The notes beneath the pieces are model-generated. The model ran no database searches. It had not been told where the DNA came from and saw nothing but the letters and a program-made list of their open reading frames with translations. A DNA stretch of 64,000 nt, taken from assembly GCA_964599095.1 (NCBI GenBank), contig CAZREB010000008.1, positions 62,001 to 126,000 on the forward strand, in the 5' to 3' direction. Origin of the DNA: SZAS-79 sp964599095 (GTDB lineage: Bacteria; Pseudomonadota; Gammaproteobacteria; Burkholderiales; SG8-39). The translations under genes and the position numbers were made by a program. How positions within the stretch are numbered: the first letter of the stretch is position 1; each line of letters starts with the position of its first letter. Of the stretch, positions 8,214 through 16,775 are shown in pieces.

Positions 8214-9209
8214 TCAGTCGACCGAAATGCGCGCCGACTTGACCACGGCAGTCCACTTGCCAATTTCCGCCGAGATGATGTCGCGGAACTGCTCGGGCGA
8301 GGTGCCCACGACCTCGAATCCGGAATTGCCGAGTTGGTCGCGCACCTCCTTTTCGCGCAATACCGACGCGACGTCGCGCGACAGGCGCTGAGCGATCGGT
8401 GCCGGCGTCCCCGCCGGCGAGACCAGCCCGAACCAGCTATAGGCATCGAAATCCACACCGAGGCTCTCGGCCACTGTCGGCACGTCGGCGAGCAGCGCGT
8501 CGCGTTTCTTGCCGGTGATCGCGAACGCGGTGAGCTTGCCCGTCCTGACGTGCGGCAGCAGTGTCGGAATCGCATCGAACACCATGTCGATTTGCCCCCC
8601 CAGCAGGTCGTTCAACGCCGGTCCGCCGCCCTTGTACGGCACATGGACGAGGTTGACACCGAGCGTCGACTTGAACAGCTCGCCGGTCAGGTGCGTGGCC
8701 GAGCCGTTGCCGGCGGATCCATAGGTAAACGCGCCCGGCTTCGCCTTCACTGCGGCGACGAGTTCGCCCAGGTTGCGCGCAGGCAATCCGGCACGGCCCA
8801 CGAGCAGGTGCGGGCTGCGCGAAACGAAGCTGATATGCGTAAACGACTTGAGCGGATCGTAGGCAAGCTGCGGGTAGAGCGCCGGCGCCACAGCCAGCGT
8901 GCTCGCCCCGCCCCAAAGCAGCGTATAGCCATCAGGCGCCGCCCTGGCGACATAGATCGAGCCGACCGTGCCGCCTGCGCCCGGCCGGTTTTCGATCACG
9001 ACCGACTGGCCGAGCAGTCCCGCGAGGCCCTTGCCGATGATCCGCGCGCTTGCGTCCGTCGGACCACCGGCCGGGAACGGTACGACGAGGGTCACCGGCT
9101 TGGACGGGTAGCCCTGCGCAAAAGCTGCAGGAACGAACGACGCGCCGATTGCGCACGCGATCGCGCACAAGGAAGCGAAAGATCGCCACGTGGGTTTCGT
9201 CTGTGCCAT
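8214..9209 (-). CDS. Bug/TctC family solute-binding protein 1
   Basis: Periplasmic tripartite-tricarboxylate-type receptor of 331 residues with an N-terminal signal peptide ending near VPAAFA. It shows the Bug pattern YPSKPVTLVVPFPAGG, VIENRPGAGG and APDGYTLL, and a late conserved VPYKGGGPALNDLLGG. The start at 9209 (MAQTK) is preferred because GGAGGAG lies 6 bases before it; an ATG 15 bases upstream would bury that ribosome site. No TctA/TctB genes accompany it. It leads the operon with the flavin monooxygenase, so it may capture that enzyme's substrate or serve as a sensor. Confidence 0.92.
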   Translation of the reverse strand: MAQTKPTWRSFASLCAIACAIGASFVPAAFAQGYPSKPVTLVVPFPAGGPTDASARIIGKGLAGLLGQSVVIENRPGAGGTVGSIYVARAAPDGYTLLWGGASTLAVAPALYPQLAYDPLKSFTHISFVSRSPHLLVGRAGLPARNLGELVAAVKAKPGAFTYGSAGNGSATHLTGELFKSTLGVNLVHVPYKGGGPALNDLLGGQIDMVFDAIPTLLPHVRTGKLTAFAITGKKRDALLADVPTVAESLGVDFDAYSWFGLVSPAGTPAPIAQRLSRDVASVLREKEVRDQLGNSGFEVVGTSPEQFRDIISAEIGKWTAVVKSARISVD

Positions 9210-9282
9210 GCGGCACTCCTCCATTCAGGCGGGACAGGGACAGCTACCCTAGCATCCCGGCCCTCTCGCCGCAGTCGGTGGT

Positions 9283-9300
9283 TCGCAAGGCCCCTTGCGA
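9283..9300. promoter_or_regulatory. Perfect inverted repeat upstream of the Bug-monooxygenase operon
   Basis: TCGCAAGG-CC-CCTTGCGA is an 8-base perfect dyad with a 2-base spacer, about 75 bases upstream of the Bug start on the minus strand. The rest of 9210-9456 shows no coding signal. It could be an operator or a small hairpin. Confidence 0.35.
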
Positions 9301-9456
9301 TAGTGGGTCCGATGTACGAAACTAAAAGCCAGTCGCTGCTGCCCCGCCCGCTCTTCTACAGCCGGGAGGGCCTGCATTTCGCTTTCGCCACGTGCCTTGT
9401 CATCGGATCGCCGGCGCCTGGCACGGCCGGATACATGCGCTCGATGAGGAGCGCAG

Positions 9457-10455
9457 TCACTTCAGCGGCTTGATCCTGCTGCTGAACGCGTTGGTGTAGA
9501 CGTCTTCGGCCTTCACCGGCCTGTCCGGCTTGGCATTGGCGAACGTGATTTCAACCGTCTTGGCCATCAGCGCCGGATCTACCCAGCCGATGCCGTTCTT
9601 GCGCGAGCGGTCGGTGATGCACAGGTCGAGAATCTGCGGCATCGTGTTCAGCAGCGTGTCGCGGTCCAGCCCCGGCACTGCCGAGGCCATCGCATCGATG
9701 GCTTCGGCCGGCGCCATCTGCGCGTCGCGCCAGCCCTTGTGAACGGCGCGCAGGAACCGCTCGATCATCTTCGGGTTCTTCGCGACCGTCTCGGTGTTGA
9801 CGAAATAAGTGTGCCCGTAGATCGGCAGGCCGTAGTCGGCCCACAGCAGGTTGCCGACGTTGCCCTTGCCGAGCACCTTCTCCCAGATCGCATAGCTCGT
9901 GTAGAGGTCGAATGACGCATCGACCTCGCCGGCCGCGACGATCGCCTGCTTGCCTTCGGGCTTCACGTTGACCATCGTGACCTTGTCGGCCGGAATGTTG
10001 TTCAGCGCCGCAAATGCAGGCCAGAGCACTCGATGCGAATCGGCCGGCGGCACGGCGATCTTCCTGCCGATGAGGTCGGACGGCTTGGAGATGCCGGCGC
10101 TCTTCTTGAAGAAAACGTTGTTGCCGGCCTTGTCGAACACGACCGCGACGATCTTCAGGTCGGCGCCCTTGCTGATCGCCGTGATGATGGTCGGCGCATC
10201 CGAGATCCCGACGTCGGCCTGCTTGAGGTCGATCTTCTTGGCGCTGTCGGCCGAACCGGCGCCGCGCACCACCGTGAGGTCGATCTTTTCCTCGGCGAAG
10301 TAGCCTTTCTTGAGCGCCATGTAGACCGGCGCATGGTCGGCCAGGTGGAACCAGTTGAGCTGCAGCGTCACCTTGTCCTGGGCGACGGCGGGCAGGGCGA
10401 CGAGCGACGTCGCGACGAGGGCCGCGAGAGCGCCGAGCAGGGATCCTGATTTCAT
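9457..10455 (-). CDS. NMT1/THI5-like ABC transporter substrate-binding protein
   Basis: Periplasmic binding protein of 332 residues in the SsuA/TauA/NMT1 superfamily. The signal peptide runs to about residue 25 (LPAVAQ). The mature protein starts KVTLQLNWFHLADHAPVY, and the LNW..ADHAP pattern is typical of NMT1-like receptors for thiamine precursors, riboflavin, pyrimidines or aromatic acids. The permease gene lies 28 bases upstream in the same operon, and the ATPase is divergent. The ligand is not deducible; the divergent ATPase is coupled to a catabolic operon, which suggests a carbon source rather than a cofactor. Confidence 0.9.
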   Translation of the reverse strand: MKSGSLLGALAALVATSLVALPAVAQDKVTLQLNWFHLADHAPVYMALKKGYFAEEKIDLTVVRGAGSADSAKKIDLKQADVGISDAPTIITAISKGADLKIVAVVFDKAGNNVFFKKSAGISKPSDLIGRKIAVPPADSHRVLWPAFAALNNIPADKVTMVNVKPEGKQAIVAAGEVDASFDLYTSYAIWEKVLGKGNVGNLLWADYGLPIYGHTYFVNTETVAKNPKMIERFLRAVHKGWRDAQMAPAEAIDAMASAVPGLDRDTLLNTMPQILDLCITDRSRKNGIGWVDPALMAKTVEITFANAKPDRPVKAEDVYTNAFSSRIKPLK

Positions 10456-10483
10456 TTTGTCTCCTTCAATGTGTATGAAGCGA

Positions 10484-11299
10484 TTACTTTGCCGCGTCTT
10501 CCCGGTCGGCCCAGGGTGCGACGATGTTCTCGACCGCGACGACCGCGCCGTACAGGACCAGCCCGAGCGCCGAGATCAGGATCAGGGACGCAAAGATCGA
10601 CGGCGTCTGCATTGTGACGCCGCCGGTGATGATCAGCGAGCCCAGGCCGCGCTCGGAGGCGACGAACTCGCCCACGATCGCGCCCGTCACCGACATCGTG
10701 GCGTTCAGCTTCAGGCCGGTGAAGATGTAAGGCACCGCATTCGGGAATCGGATCTTGCGGAACACCTGCCACCGGGTCGCCTTGAGGGACCTCACCAGGT
10801 CGAGCATTTCCGGCTCGGCCGAGGCCAGGCCGACGGCCGTGTTCACCACCATGGGGAAGAACGCGATCGTGGTGCCGATGACGATGTTCGGCCAGATCCC
10901 GTAGCCCAGCCAGATGACGAAGAGCGGCGCCAGGGCGATCTTGGGCAGCGTGTTGAACAGCACCAGCACCGGCATCACGGTGCGCAGCAGGAACTGGTTC
11001 CAGACGATCACCACGGCCAGCGCCACCCCGAGGATGGCCGAAAGCACGAATGCGCCGATCACCGCATAGAAGGTGGCGAGGAAATTCGGCACCCACTGGT
11101 AGTTGGCCTTGTCGAGCGTCCTGAGCGCCGCCCAAGGCGTCGGCAGGATGTATTCCTTGACGTGGAGCGCGTCCACCGCGACCTGCCAGAGGACGACGAG
11201 GGCCAGGATCACGAGCGCGCTCGGCGCGTACCAGGCGGCTGCCGCGGCAAGCCGCTGAAACAACCCGGATCCGGCTACGCTGTCGCCTTGACTCGGCAT
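10484..11299 (-). CDS. ABC transporter permease (SsuC/TauC type)
   Basis: Inner-membrane permease of 271 residues with about six transmembrane helices. The cytoplasmic EAA-like coupling loop is visible as MLDLVRSLKATRWQVFRKI followed by FPNAVPYIFTGLK, as in BPD_transp_1 proteins of the nitrate/sulfonate/taurine group. It is the first gene of the minus-strand permease-receptor pair and faces the ATPase gene across 47 bases. An IR (11316-11334) lies between them. Together with the receptor and ATPase it makes a complete importer. Confidence 0.91.
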   Translation of the reverse strand: MPSQGDSVAGSGLFQRLAAAAAWYAPSALVILALVVLWQVAVDALHVKEYILPTPWAALRTLDKANYQWVPNFLATFYAVIGAFVLSAILGVALAVVIVWNQFLLRTVMPVLVLFNTLPKIALAPLFVIWLGYGIWPNIVIGTTIAFFPMVVNTAVGLASAEPEMLDLVRSLKATRWQVFRKIRFPNAVPYIFTGLKLNATMSVTGAIVGEFVASERGLGSLIITGGVTMQTPSIFASLILISALGLVLYGAVVAVENIVAPWADREDAAK

Positions 11300-11315
11300 C
11301 CTGCCTCCAACGACA

Positions 11316-11334
11316 ATTAAACGGCTGGTTAAAT
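11316..11334. promoter_or_regulatory. Candidate operator in the permease / ATPase divergent promoter
   Basis: ATTAAAC-GGCTG-GTTAAAT is an inverted repeat with 6 of 7 half-site bases matching, centred in the only 47 bases separating the divergent genes. The position would let one repressor control both transporter halves and the downstream catabolic operon. TetR-family operators often look like this; no TetR gene is in the window. Confidence 0.45.
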
Positions 11335-11346
11335 CATAGCAAACTT

Positions 11347-12108
11347 ATGCAACCCTTCATCCACCTCTCCGGCGTGTCCAAGACCTACCGACGCGGGCGG
11401 GCCGAGCACCTTGCGATCTCCGACGCGACTTTCGACGTGATGCCGGGCGAACTGGTCTCGCTGGTCGGCCCTTCGGGCTGCGGCAAGTCGACACTGCTGA
11501 AGATCCTCGCAGGGCTGCATCCGCACGATGCCGGCACCGTGCGCATCGGCTCGGAAAGCCATGCATTCGACCCGTCGCGCGACATCGGCATGGTCTTCCA
11601 GGCGCCGCTGCTGCTGAAATGGCGGCGCATCCTCGAGAACGTGCTGCTGCCGGCCGAGATCCTCGGCCTGCCGGCGGCGGCCACCCGCGAGCGGGCGCGC
11701 GACCTGCTGAACCTCGTGGGCCTCGGCGGGTTCGAGGAGAAGTACCCCTACGAGCTCTCCGGCGGCATGCAGCAGAGGGCGGCGATCGCCCGCTCGCTCG
11801 TCCACGACCCGAAGCTGGTGCTCATGGACGAGCCGTTCGGCGCGCTCGATGCGCTTACGCGCGAGAAGATGAACCTGGAGTTGCTGCGCATCTGGAAGGA
11901 GTCGGGCAAGACGATCGTGTTCGTCACGCACGGCATTTCCGAGGCGGTCTTCCTCGGCACGCGCGTGGTCGTGCTGACCGCAGGACCGGCGCGCATGGCG
12001 GACAACTTCGAGATCGACCTGCCGCGGCCGCGCACCCTCGACATGAAGACGCACGAAAGCTTCGGCGAATACACGCGGCGGATCTACAAGCTGCTCGGGA
12101 TGGAATGA
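11347..12108 (+). CDS. ABC transporter ATP-binding protein (SsuB/TauB type)
   Basis: Cytoplasmic ATPase of 253 residues that powers the divergent permease and NMT1-like receptor. Walker A GPSGCGKST is at 41-49, the Q-loop in MVFQAPLL, the signature in ELSGGMQQRAAIARS, Walker B in LVLMDEPFGALDAL, and the switch His in VFVTHGISEAV. The C-terminus is the short type seen in nitrate/sulfonate/taurine systems. Its stop overlaps the enolase-family start by 4 bases, so uptake and catabolism are translationally linked. Confidence 0.94.
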   Translation: MQPFIHLSGVSKTYRRGRAEHLAISDATFDVMPGELVSLVGPSGCGKSTLLKILAGLHPHDAGTVRIGSESHAFDPSRDIGMVFQAPLLLKWRRILENVLLPAEILGLPAAATRERARDLLNLVGLGGFEEKYPYELSGGMQQRAAIARSLVHDPKLVLMDEPFGALDALTREKMNLELLRIWKESGKTIVFVTHGISEAVFLGTRVVVLTAGPARMADNFEIDLPRPRTLDMKTHESFGEYTRRIYKLLGME

Positions 12109-13517
12109 GCCGGGCCACGGGTGACGCGCCGCGGTTCTCGATCTCCGCGGTCGAGCTGTTCGAGCGCGACGTCAGGCTGCGCATGCCGTTCCGGTTCGGC
12201 ATGGTCACGCTGACCGAATCGCCGCAGGCCTTCGCGCGCGTGCGGATCCGCATGCGGGACGGCCGCGAGGCGACCGGGGCGGCGGCCGAACTGCTTGCGC
12301 CGAAGTGGTTCGACAAGAACCCGGACTTGAGCAACGAAGACAACTTCGACCAGCTCCGGCTGGCCCTCGCGCTGGCGCGGGATGCCTATCTCGCCGGCGG
12401 CGCAAATACCGCCTTCGGCCACAACCGGGCCCACTACGCGGCGCAGATCGAAGCCGGCGCGGCGCGCGGACTGAACAGCCTCGTGGCCTGCTACGGCCCG
12501 GCGCTGCTCGACCGCGCGGTGCTCGATGCGCTGTGCCGCGCCTGCGGCGTTTCGTTCTACGCGGCGGTGCAGTCGAACCTGCCCGGCCTCATCGAATTCG
12601 AAGGCCTGGCGCTGCCGCGGTTCGCCGCGGGCCTCAAGCCGGCAGGCACGATCGCGGCGCGCCACACGGTCGGGCTCGTGGACCCGATCACGGCCGCCGA
12701 CAACAGGACTCCGGTCAACGACGGCCTGCCCGAGACGCTCGAGCAAGTGGTCGAGCACTACGGTCATCGGTATTTCAAACTCAAGGTCGGCGGCGACATC
12801 GCGGCGGATCTCGAGCGCCTGGCCTCGATCGCCTCGGTCGTCGACCGCATCGGGCCGCCTTACTTCGCTTCGCTCGACGGCAACGAGCAGTACGAGGATG
12901 TCGAAGGCGTGGCCGAGCTCTGGTCGAAGATGAAGGCCGCGCCCCGGCTCGCCCGCATGGTCGAAAGCATCATCTTCATCGAGCAGCCGATCAAGCGCCG
13001 GAATGCCTTCGCGAGAAGCGTCGCAAGGCTTTCGTCCGAAAGGCCGGTGATCATCGACGAGTCGGACGATTCGCTCGATGCCTTCCCGCGCGCCAGGACG
13101 CTCGGCTATCGCGGCGTATCGTCCAAGACGTGCAAGGGCCTGTACAAGTCGCTCATCAACCGCGCCCGCTGCGCCGCGTGGGGCGATGGCTTCCTGATGT
13201 CCGGCGAAGACCTCACGATCCAGCCCGGCCTGGCCCTCCAGCAGGATCTCGCGCTGGTGTCGCTGCTCGGGCTCACGCATGTCGAGCGAAATGGTCACCA
13301 CTATGTCAACGGCATGGCGAGCCTGCCGGAACACGAGCAGGCCGCTTTCCTCGGCGCGCATGCCGATCTTTACGAGCGCAGCCACGGAGCGGTGCGTGTG
13401 GCAATCCGCGACGGCATGCTCAAGACGGGCAGCCTCGGCTGCAAGGGCTATGCGAGCGACGCCATGCCCGACTGGGACTCAATGCGCCAATTGAAACCGC
13501 GAAAGGAAACGGCATGA
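12105..13517 (+). CDS. Enolase-superfamily enzyme (mandelate racemase / muconate lactonizing-like)
   Basis: Metal-dependent enzyme of 470 residues, longer than the usual 350-400 of the group. A KxK acid-base pair is at Lys225/Lys227 (YFKLKVGGD). Candidate Mg ligands are Asp258 in SLDGNE, Glu293 in FIEQP and Asp318/Glu319 in VIIDES, and a second base Lys341 is in SSKTCKG. These features fit proton abstraction alpha to a carboxylate. It overlaps the ATPase stop (ATGA) and the following oxidoreductase start (ATGA). Acid-sugar dehydratase or racemase activity is plausible, but the specific substrate is unknown. Confidence 0.8.
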   Translation: MSRATGDAPRFSISAVELFERDVRLRMPFRFGMVTLTESPQAFARVRIRMRDGREATGAAAELLAPKWFDKNPDLSNEDNFDQLRLALALARDAYLAGGANTAFGHNRAHYAAQIEAGAARGLNSLVACYGPALLDRAVLDALCRACGVSFYAAVQSNLPGLIEFEGLALPRFAAGLKPAGTIAARHTVGLVDPITAADNRTPVNDGLPETLEQVVEHYGHRYFKLKVGGDIAADLERLASIASVVDRIGPPYFASLDGNEQYEDVEGVAELWSKMKAAPRLARMVESIIFIEQPIKRRNAFARSVARLSSERPVIIDESDDSLDAFPRARTLGYRGVSSKTCKGLYKSLINRARCAAWGDGFLMSGEDLTIQPGLALQQDLALVSLLGLTHVERNGHHYVNGMASLPEHEQAAFLGAHADLYERSHGAVRVAIRDGMLKTGSLGCKGYASDAMPDWDSMRQLKPRKETA

Positions 13518-14662
13518 AGCAAGAACGCATCGGCATCATCATGAACGGCGTCACCGGCCGCATGGGTACCAACCAGCACCTGGTGAGGTCGATCGTCGCG
13601 ATCATGAAGGAGGGCGGCGTGCGCCTCGCCGACGGCTCGCGGCTGATGCCCGACCCGATCCTGGTCGGGCGCAACGCCGGCAAGGTCGAATCGCTGGCCA
13701 GGGCGCACGGCATCGAGCGCTGGACGACCGATCTCGCAGGCGCGCTCAAGGACAGGAACGACAGCGTATTTTTCGACGCCGCATCGACGCAGCTGCGGCC
13801 CCGATTGCTCAAGCAGGCGATCGCCGCCGGCAAGCACGTGTACTGCGAAAAGCCGGTCGCAACCAACCTCGCCGAAGCCCTCGACCTTTACAAGGCGGCG
13901 AAGAAGGCGGGCATCAAGCACGGCGTGGTGCAGGACAAGCTCTGGTTGCCCGGCCTGCTGAAGCTGAAGATGCTGAGGGACTCCGGGTTCTTCGGCAGGA
14001 TCCTTTCGGTGCGCGGCGAGTTCGGCTACTGGGTGTTCGAGGGCGACTGGCAGGCGGCGCAGCGGCCGAGCTGGAACTACCGCACCGCGGATGGCGGCGG
14101 GATCATCCTCGACATGCTGTGCCACTGGCGCTATGTGCTCGACAACCTCTTCGGCGAGGTCAAGGCGGTCTCCTGCCTCGGCGCGACGCATATCCCGGAG
14201 CGCTGGGACGAGGACGGGAAGAAGTACAAGGCCACGGCGGACGATGCCGCGTACGCGACCTTCGAGCTCGAAGGCGGCGTGATCGCGCACTTCAACAGCT
14301 CGTGGGCGGTGCGGGTGCGCCGCGACGACCTGCTCACGCTGCAGGTCGACGGCACGCACGGCTCGGCGGTGGCCGGGCTGCGCCGCTGCTTCACGCAGTC
14401 GCGCGTCAACACGCCCAAGCCGGTATGGAACCCCGACATCCCGCAGCCGATCGATTTCTTCGCCGGCTGGCAGGAAGTGCCGGACAACCTGCCGGCGGAA
14501 AACGCGTTCAAGGCGCAGTGGGAGCTGTACCTTCGGCACGTCGCCGGCGAGGGCCCGTTCCGCTGGGATCTCATGGAGGGCGCGCGCGGCGTGCAGCTGG
14601 CCGAACTGGGGCTCAGGAGCTGGAAGGAGCGCAAATGGCTCGACGTGCCGAAACTCAAGTAG
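13514..14662 (+). CDS. Gfo/Idh/MocA family NAD(P)-dependent oxidoreductase
   Basis: Sugar or polyol dehydrogenase-type protein of 382 residues. The N-terminal Rossmann motif is GVTGRMGTNQH near 13-23, a variant of GxGxxG, and the family EKP motif appears as HVYCEKPVATNLAEA. The C-terminal alpha/beta substrate domain has the histidine-bearing GGGIILDMLCHWRYVLD. An AGGAAA ribosome site lies inside the previous gene's end, and the start overlaps its stop by 4 bases. It sits with DUF993 and isomerase-like genes, a gene set I associate with uncommon-sugar catabolism. Confidence 0.88.
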   Translation: MKQERIGIIMNGVTGRMGTNQHLVRSIVAIMKEGGVRLADGSRLMPDPILVGRNAGKVESLARAHGIERWTTDLAGALKDRNDSVFFDAASTQLRPRLLKQAIAAGKHVYCEKPVATNLAEALDLYKAAKKAGIKHGVVQDKLWLPGLLKLKMLRDSGFFGRILSVRGEFGYWVFEGDWQAAQRPSWNYRTADGGGIILDMLCHWRYVLDNLFGEVKAVSCLGATHIPERWDEDGKKYKATADDAAYATFELEGGVIAHFNSSWAVRVRRDDLLTLQVDGTHGSAVAGLRRCFTQSRVNTPKPVWNPDIPQPIDFFAGWQEVPDNLPAENAFKAQWELYLRHVAGEGPFRWDLMEGARGVQLAELGLRSWKERKWLDVPKLK

Positions 14663-14687
14663 CCGTGCGCTTGCGCCGGGAGCAAGC

Positions 14688-15863
14688 ATGAAGAGAGACC
14701 CTATCCTCACGATCAGGCTCCCGGCGGCCGGAGGCCGGCTCGAAGAGTATTCGGTGCGCGAGCCGCGCATCTTCGAAAAACCTTCGCGCCCTTTCACGCG
14801 CAAGGCGCTGGGCGCGGCCCACGTGGTGGCCGATCCGCTGTCGGCGAAGGAGCCCTGGCTCGACGCCGCGATCGACTGGGACAAGACGATCGCCTACCGC
14901 CTTCACCTCTGGTCCTATGGCCTGGGCGTGGCCGAAGCCATGGACACCTCGCAACGCGGCATGGGGCTCGACTGGCCGAATGCGCTGGAGCTGATCCGCC
15001 GCTCGGTCGATGCGGCCCGCGATGTCCCCGGGGCGGTCGTGGCGAGCGGCGCGGGCACGGATCACCTCGCGCCGCGCGGCGACCTTGCGATCGCCGATGT
15101 CATCGCCGCGTATGAAGAACAGTGCGCCGCGATCGAAAAACTGGGCGGCCGCATCATCCTGATGGCCAGCCGGGCATTGGCCGCCTGCGCGAAATCGCCC
15201 GATGCCTACGGCCTGGTGTACGACCGAATCCTGTCGCAGGTCAGGGAGCCGGTAATCATCCACTGGCTGGGCGAAATGTTCGACCCGGCGCTCGAAGGCT
15301 ACTGGGGCAGGAAGGACCATTACGCCGCGATGGACATCTGTCTCGAGGTGCTCGCGAGGAACGCGGCCAAGGTCGACGGCATCAAGATCTCGCTGCTCGA
15401 CAAGGACAAGGAGATCGCGATGCGCCGGCGCCTGCCCGAGGGCGTGGCGATGTACACCGGCGACGATTTCAACTTCGCAGAGTTGATCGAAGGCGATGCG
15501 CAGGGGCATTCGGAAGCGCTTCTGGGAATCTTCGACTCGATTGCGCCGGCCGCGTCGGCGGCACTTGCCGCGCTGGCCGCCGGGGACAAGGCGTCCTACC
15601 ACGAGATCCTTGCGCCTACGGTGCCGCTGTCGCGCCACATATTCTGCGCGCCGACGCGGTTCTACAAGACCGGCGTGGTGTTCATGGTCTGGCTCAACGG
15701 CCACCAGGACCACTTCGTCATGGTCGGCGGGCAGCAGAGCGCGCGCTCGATCCTGCACTTCGCCGAATTGTTCCGGCTGGCCGACGCCGCTGGCTTGCTC
15801 GTCGATCCGGCGCTCGCCTGCGCGCGCATGAAGTCGCTGCTCGCGGTGCACGGGATCGCCTGA
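14688..15863 (+). CDS. DUF993 family protein (dihydrodipicolinate synthase-like aldolase fold)
   Basis: Protein of 391 residues matching the DUF993 group, TIM-barrel relatives of DapA-type aldolases. Recognisable regions are WLDAAIDWDKTIAYRLHLW, GAGTDHLAP, IIHWLGEMFDPALEGYWG and KVDGIKISLLDK; the last carries a lysine (GIKIS) in the position of the DapA Schiff-base lysine. It follows the Gfo/Idh gene by 25 bases and precedes the isomerase-like gene by 1 base. A retro-aldol cleavage of a keto-sugar acid is a reasonable hypothesis; no member's reaction is known to me. Confidence 0.8.
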   Translation: MKRDPILTIRLPAAGGRLEEYSVREPRIFEKPSRPFTRKALGAAHVVADPLSAKEPWLDAAIDWDKTIAYRLHLWSYGLGVAEAMDTSQRGMGLDWPNALELIRRSVDAARDVPGAVVASGAGTDHLAPRGDLAIADVIAAYEEQCAAIEKLGGRIILMASRALAACAKSPDAYGLVYDRILSQVREPVIIHWLGEMFDPALEGYWGRKDHYAAMDICLEVLARNAAKVDGIKISLLDKDKEIAMRRRLPEGVAMYTGDDFNFAELIEGDAQGHSEALLGIFDSIAPAASAALAALAAGDKASYHEILAPTVPLSRHIFCAPTRFYKTGVVFMVWLNGHQDHFVMVGGQQSARSILHFAELFRLADAAGLLVDPALACARMKSLLAVHGIA

Positions 15864-15864
15864 G

Positions 15865-16704
15865 ATGACACCACCCGATCCCGCCCGCCTGTCGCTGAAC
15901 ACGATCACCACCAAGAGCTGGACGCTGGCCGAGGCGATCGAAGGCTGCGCCCGCCACGGCATCCGCGGCATCACGGTCTGGCGCGACCGCCTGCAGGAGA
16001 TGGGCGTGGCGGCCGCGGCAAAGTCGCTCAGGGCCCATGGGCTCGCGGTCACCGGTCTTTGCCGCGGCGGAATGTTTCCCGCGGCCGACGCCGCCGGCCG
16101 CAAGGCGGCGATCGACGACAACCTGCGCGCGATCGAGGAGGCGCAGGCCATCGGCGCGAGCTGCGTGATCCTCGTGGTCGGCGGGTTGCCGCCGGGTTCC
16201 AAGGACATCGCGGGCGCGCGCGAGCAGGTCCGCGACGGCATTGCGACCCTTCTGCCGCATGCCCGGGCCGCAAGGATGCCGCTTGCGATCGAGCCGCTGC
16301 ACCCGATGCAGGCGGCCGACCGCGCCTGCATCAACACGCTCGGCCAGGCCCTCGACGTTTGCGATGCCCTGGATCCGCAGAGCACCGGAGCCCTCGGCGT
16401 GGCCGTCGACGTGTACCACGTGTGGTGGGACCCGCAGCTCGACGCGCAGATTGCCCGGGCCGGCAAGTCGCGGTTGCTTGCGCACCATATCTGCGATTGG
16501 CTGGTGCCGACCAAGGACCTTGCCTTCGACCGCGGCATGATGGGCGACGGCATCATCGACCTGCCGCGCATCCGGTCCCTCGTGGAGCGCGAGGGCTATG
16601 CCGGGTACAGCGAGGTCGAAATCTTCTCCGCGAGCGACTGGTGGCGGCGCGAGCCCGACGAGGTGCTCAGCATAATGAAAGAGCGCTACCTGGCCTGCTG
16701 CTGA
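15865..16704 (+). CDS. Sugar phosphate isomerase/epimerase-like TIM barrel (AP endonuclease 2 fold)
   Basis: Xylose-isomerase-like protein of 279 residues. Metal-binding carboxylates and histidines typical of the fold are visible in LAIEPLHPMQ, VDVYHVWWDP, LAHHICDW and the terminal GYSEVEIFS. It is the last gene of the ATPase-enolase-Gfo/Idh-DUF993 operon, with only 1 base between it and DUF993. Members act as keto-sugar isomerases, epimerases or inosose dehydratases; which applies here is unclear. Confidence 0.87.
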   Translation: MTPPDPARLSLNTITTKSWTLAEAIEGCARHGIRGITVWRDRLQEMGVAAAAKSLRAHGLAVTGLCRGGMFPAADAAGRKAAIDDNLRAIEEAQAIGASCVILVVGGLPPGSKDIAGAREQVRDGIATLLPHARAARMPLAIEPLHPMQAADRACINTLGQALDVCDALDPQSTGALGVAVDVYHVWWDPQLDAQIARAGKSRLLAHHICDWLVPTKDLAFDRGMMGDGIIDLPRIRSLVEREGYAGYSEVEIFSASDWWRREPDEVLSIMKERYLACC

Positions 16705-16718
16705 GCGGCGGGCTTTAC

Positions 16719-16731
16719 TTGTAGAATGCAA
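16719..16731. promoter_or_regulatory. TTGYA-N3-TGCAA operator, copy 1
   Basis: TTGTA-GAA-TGCAA followed by CGAACAGGC lies 45 bases upstream of the Bug gene that opens the nine-gene operon. The same 13-base dyad and trailing ACAGG occur at 29204-29216 and 32961-32973. The match to the other two copies makes this more than chance, though this half-site is imperfect. Confidence 0.55.
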
Positions 16732-16775
16732 CGAACAGGCGCCGCTCCGGCCCTCGTGTCCTCCGGGAGAATCCG

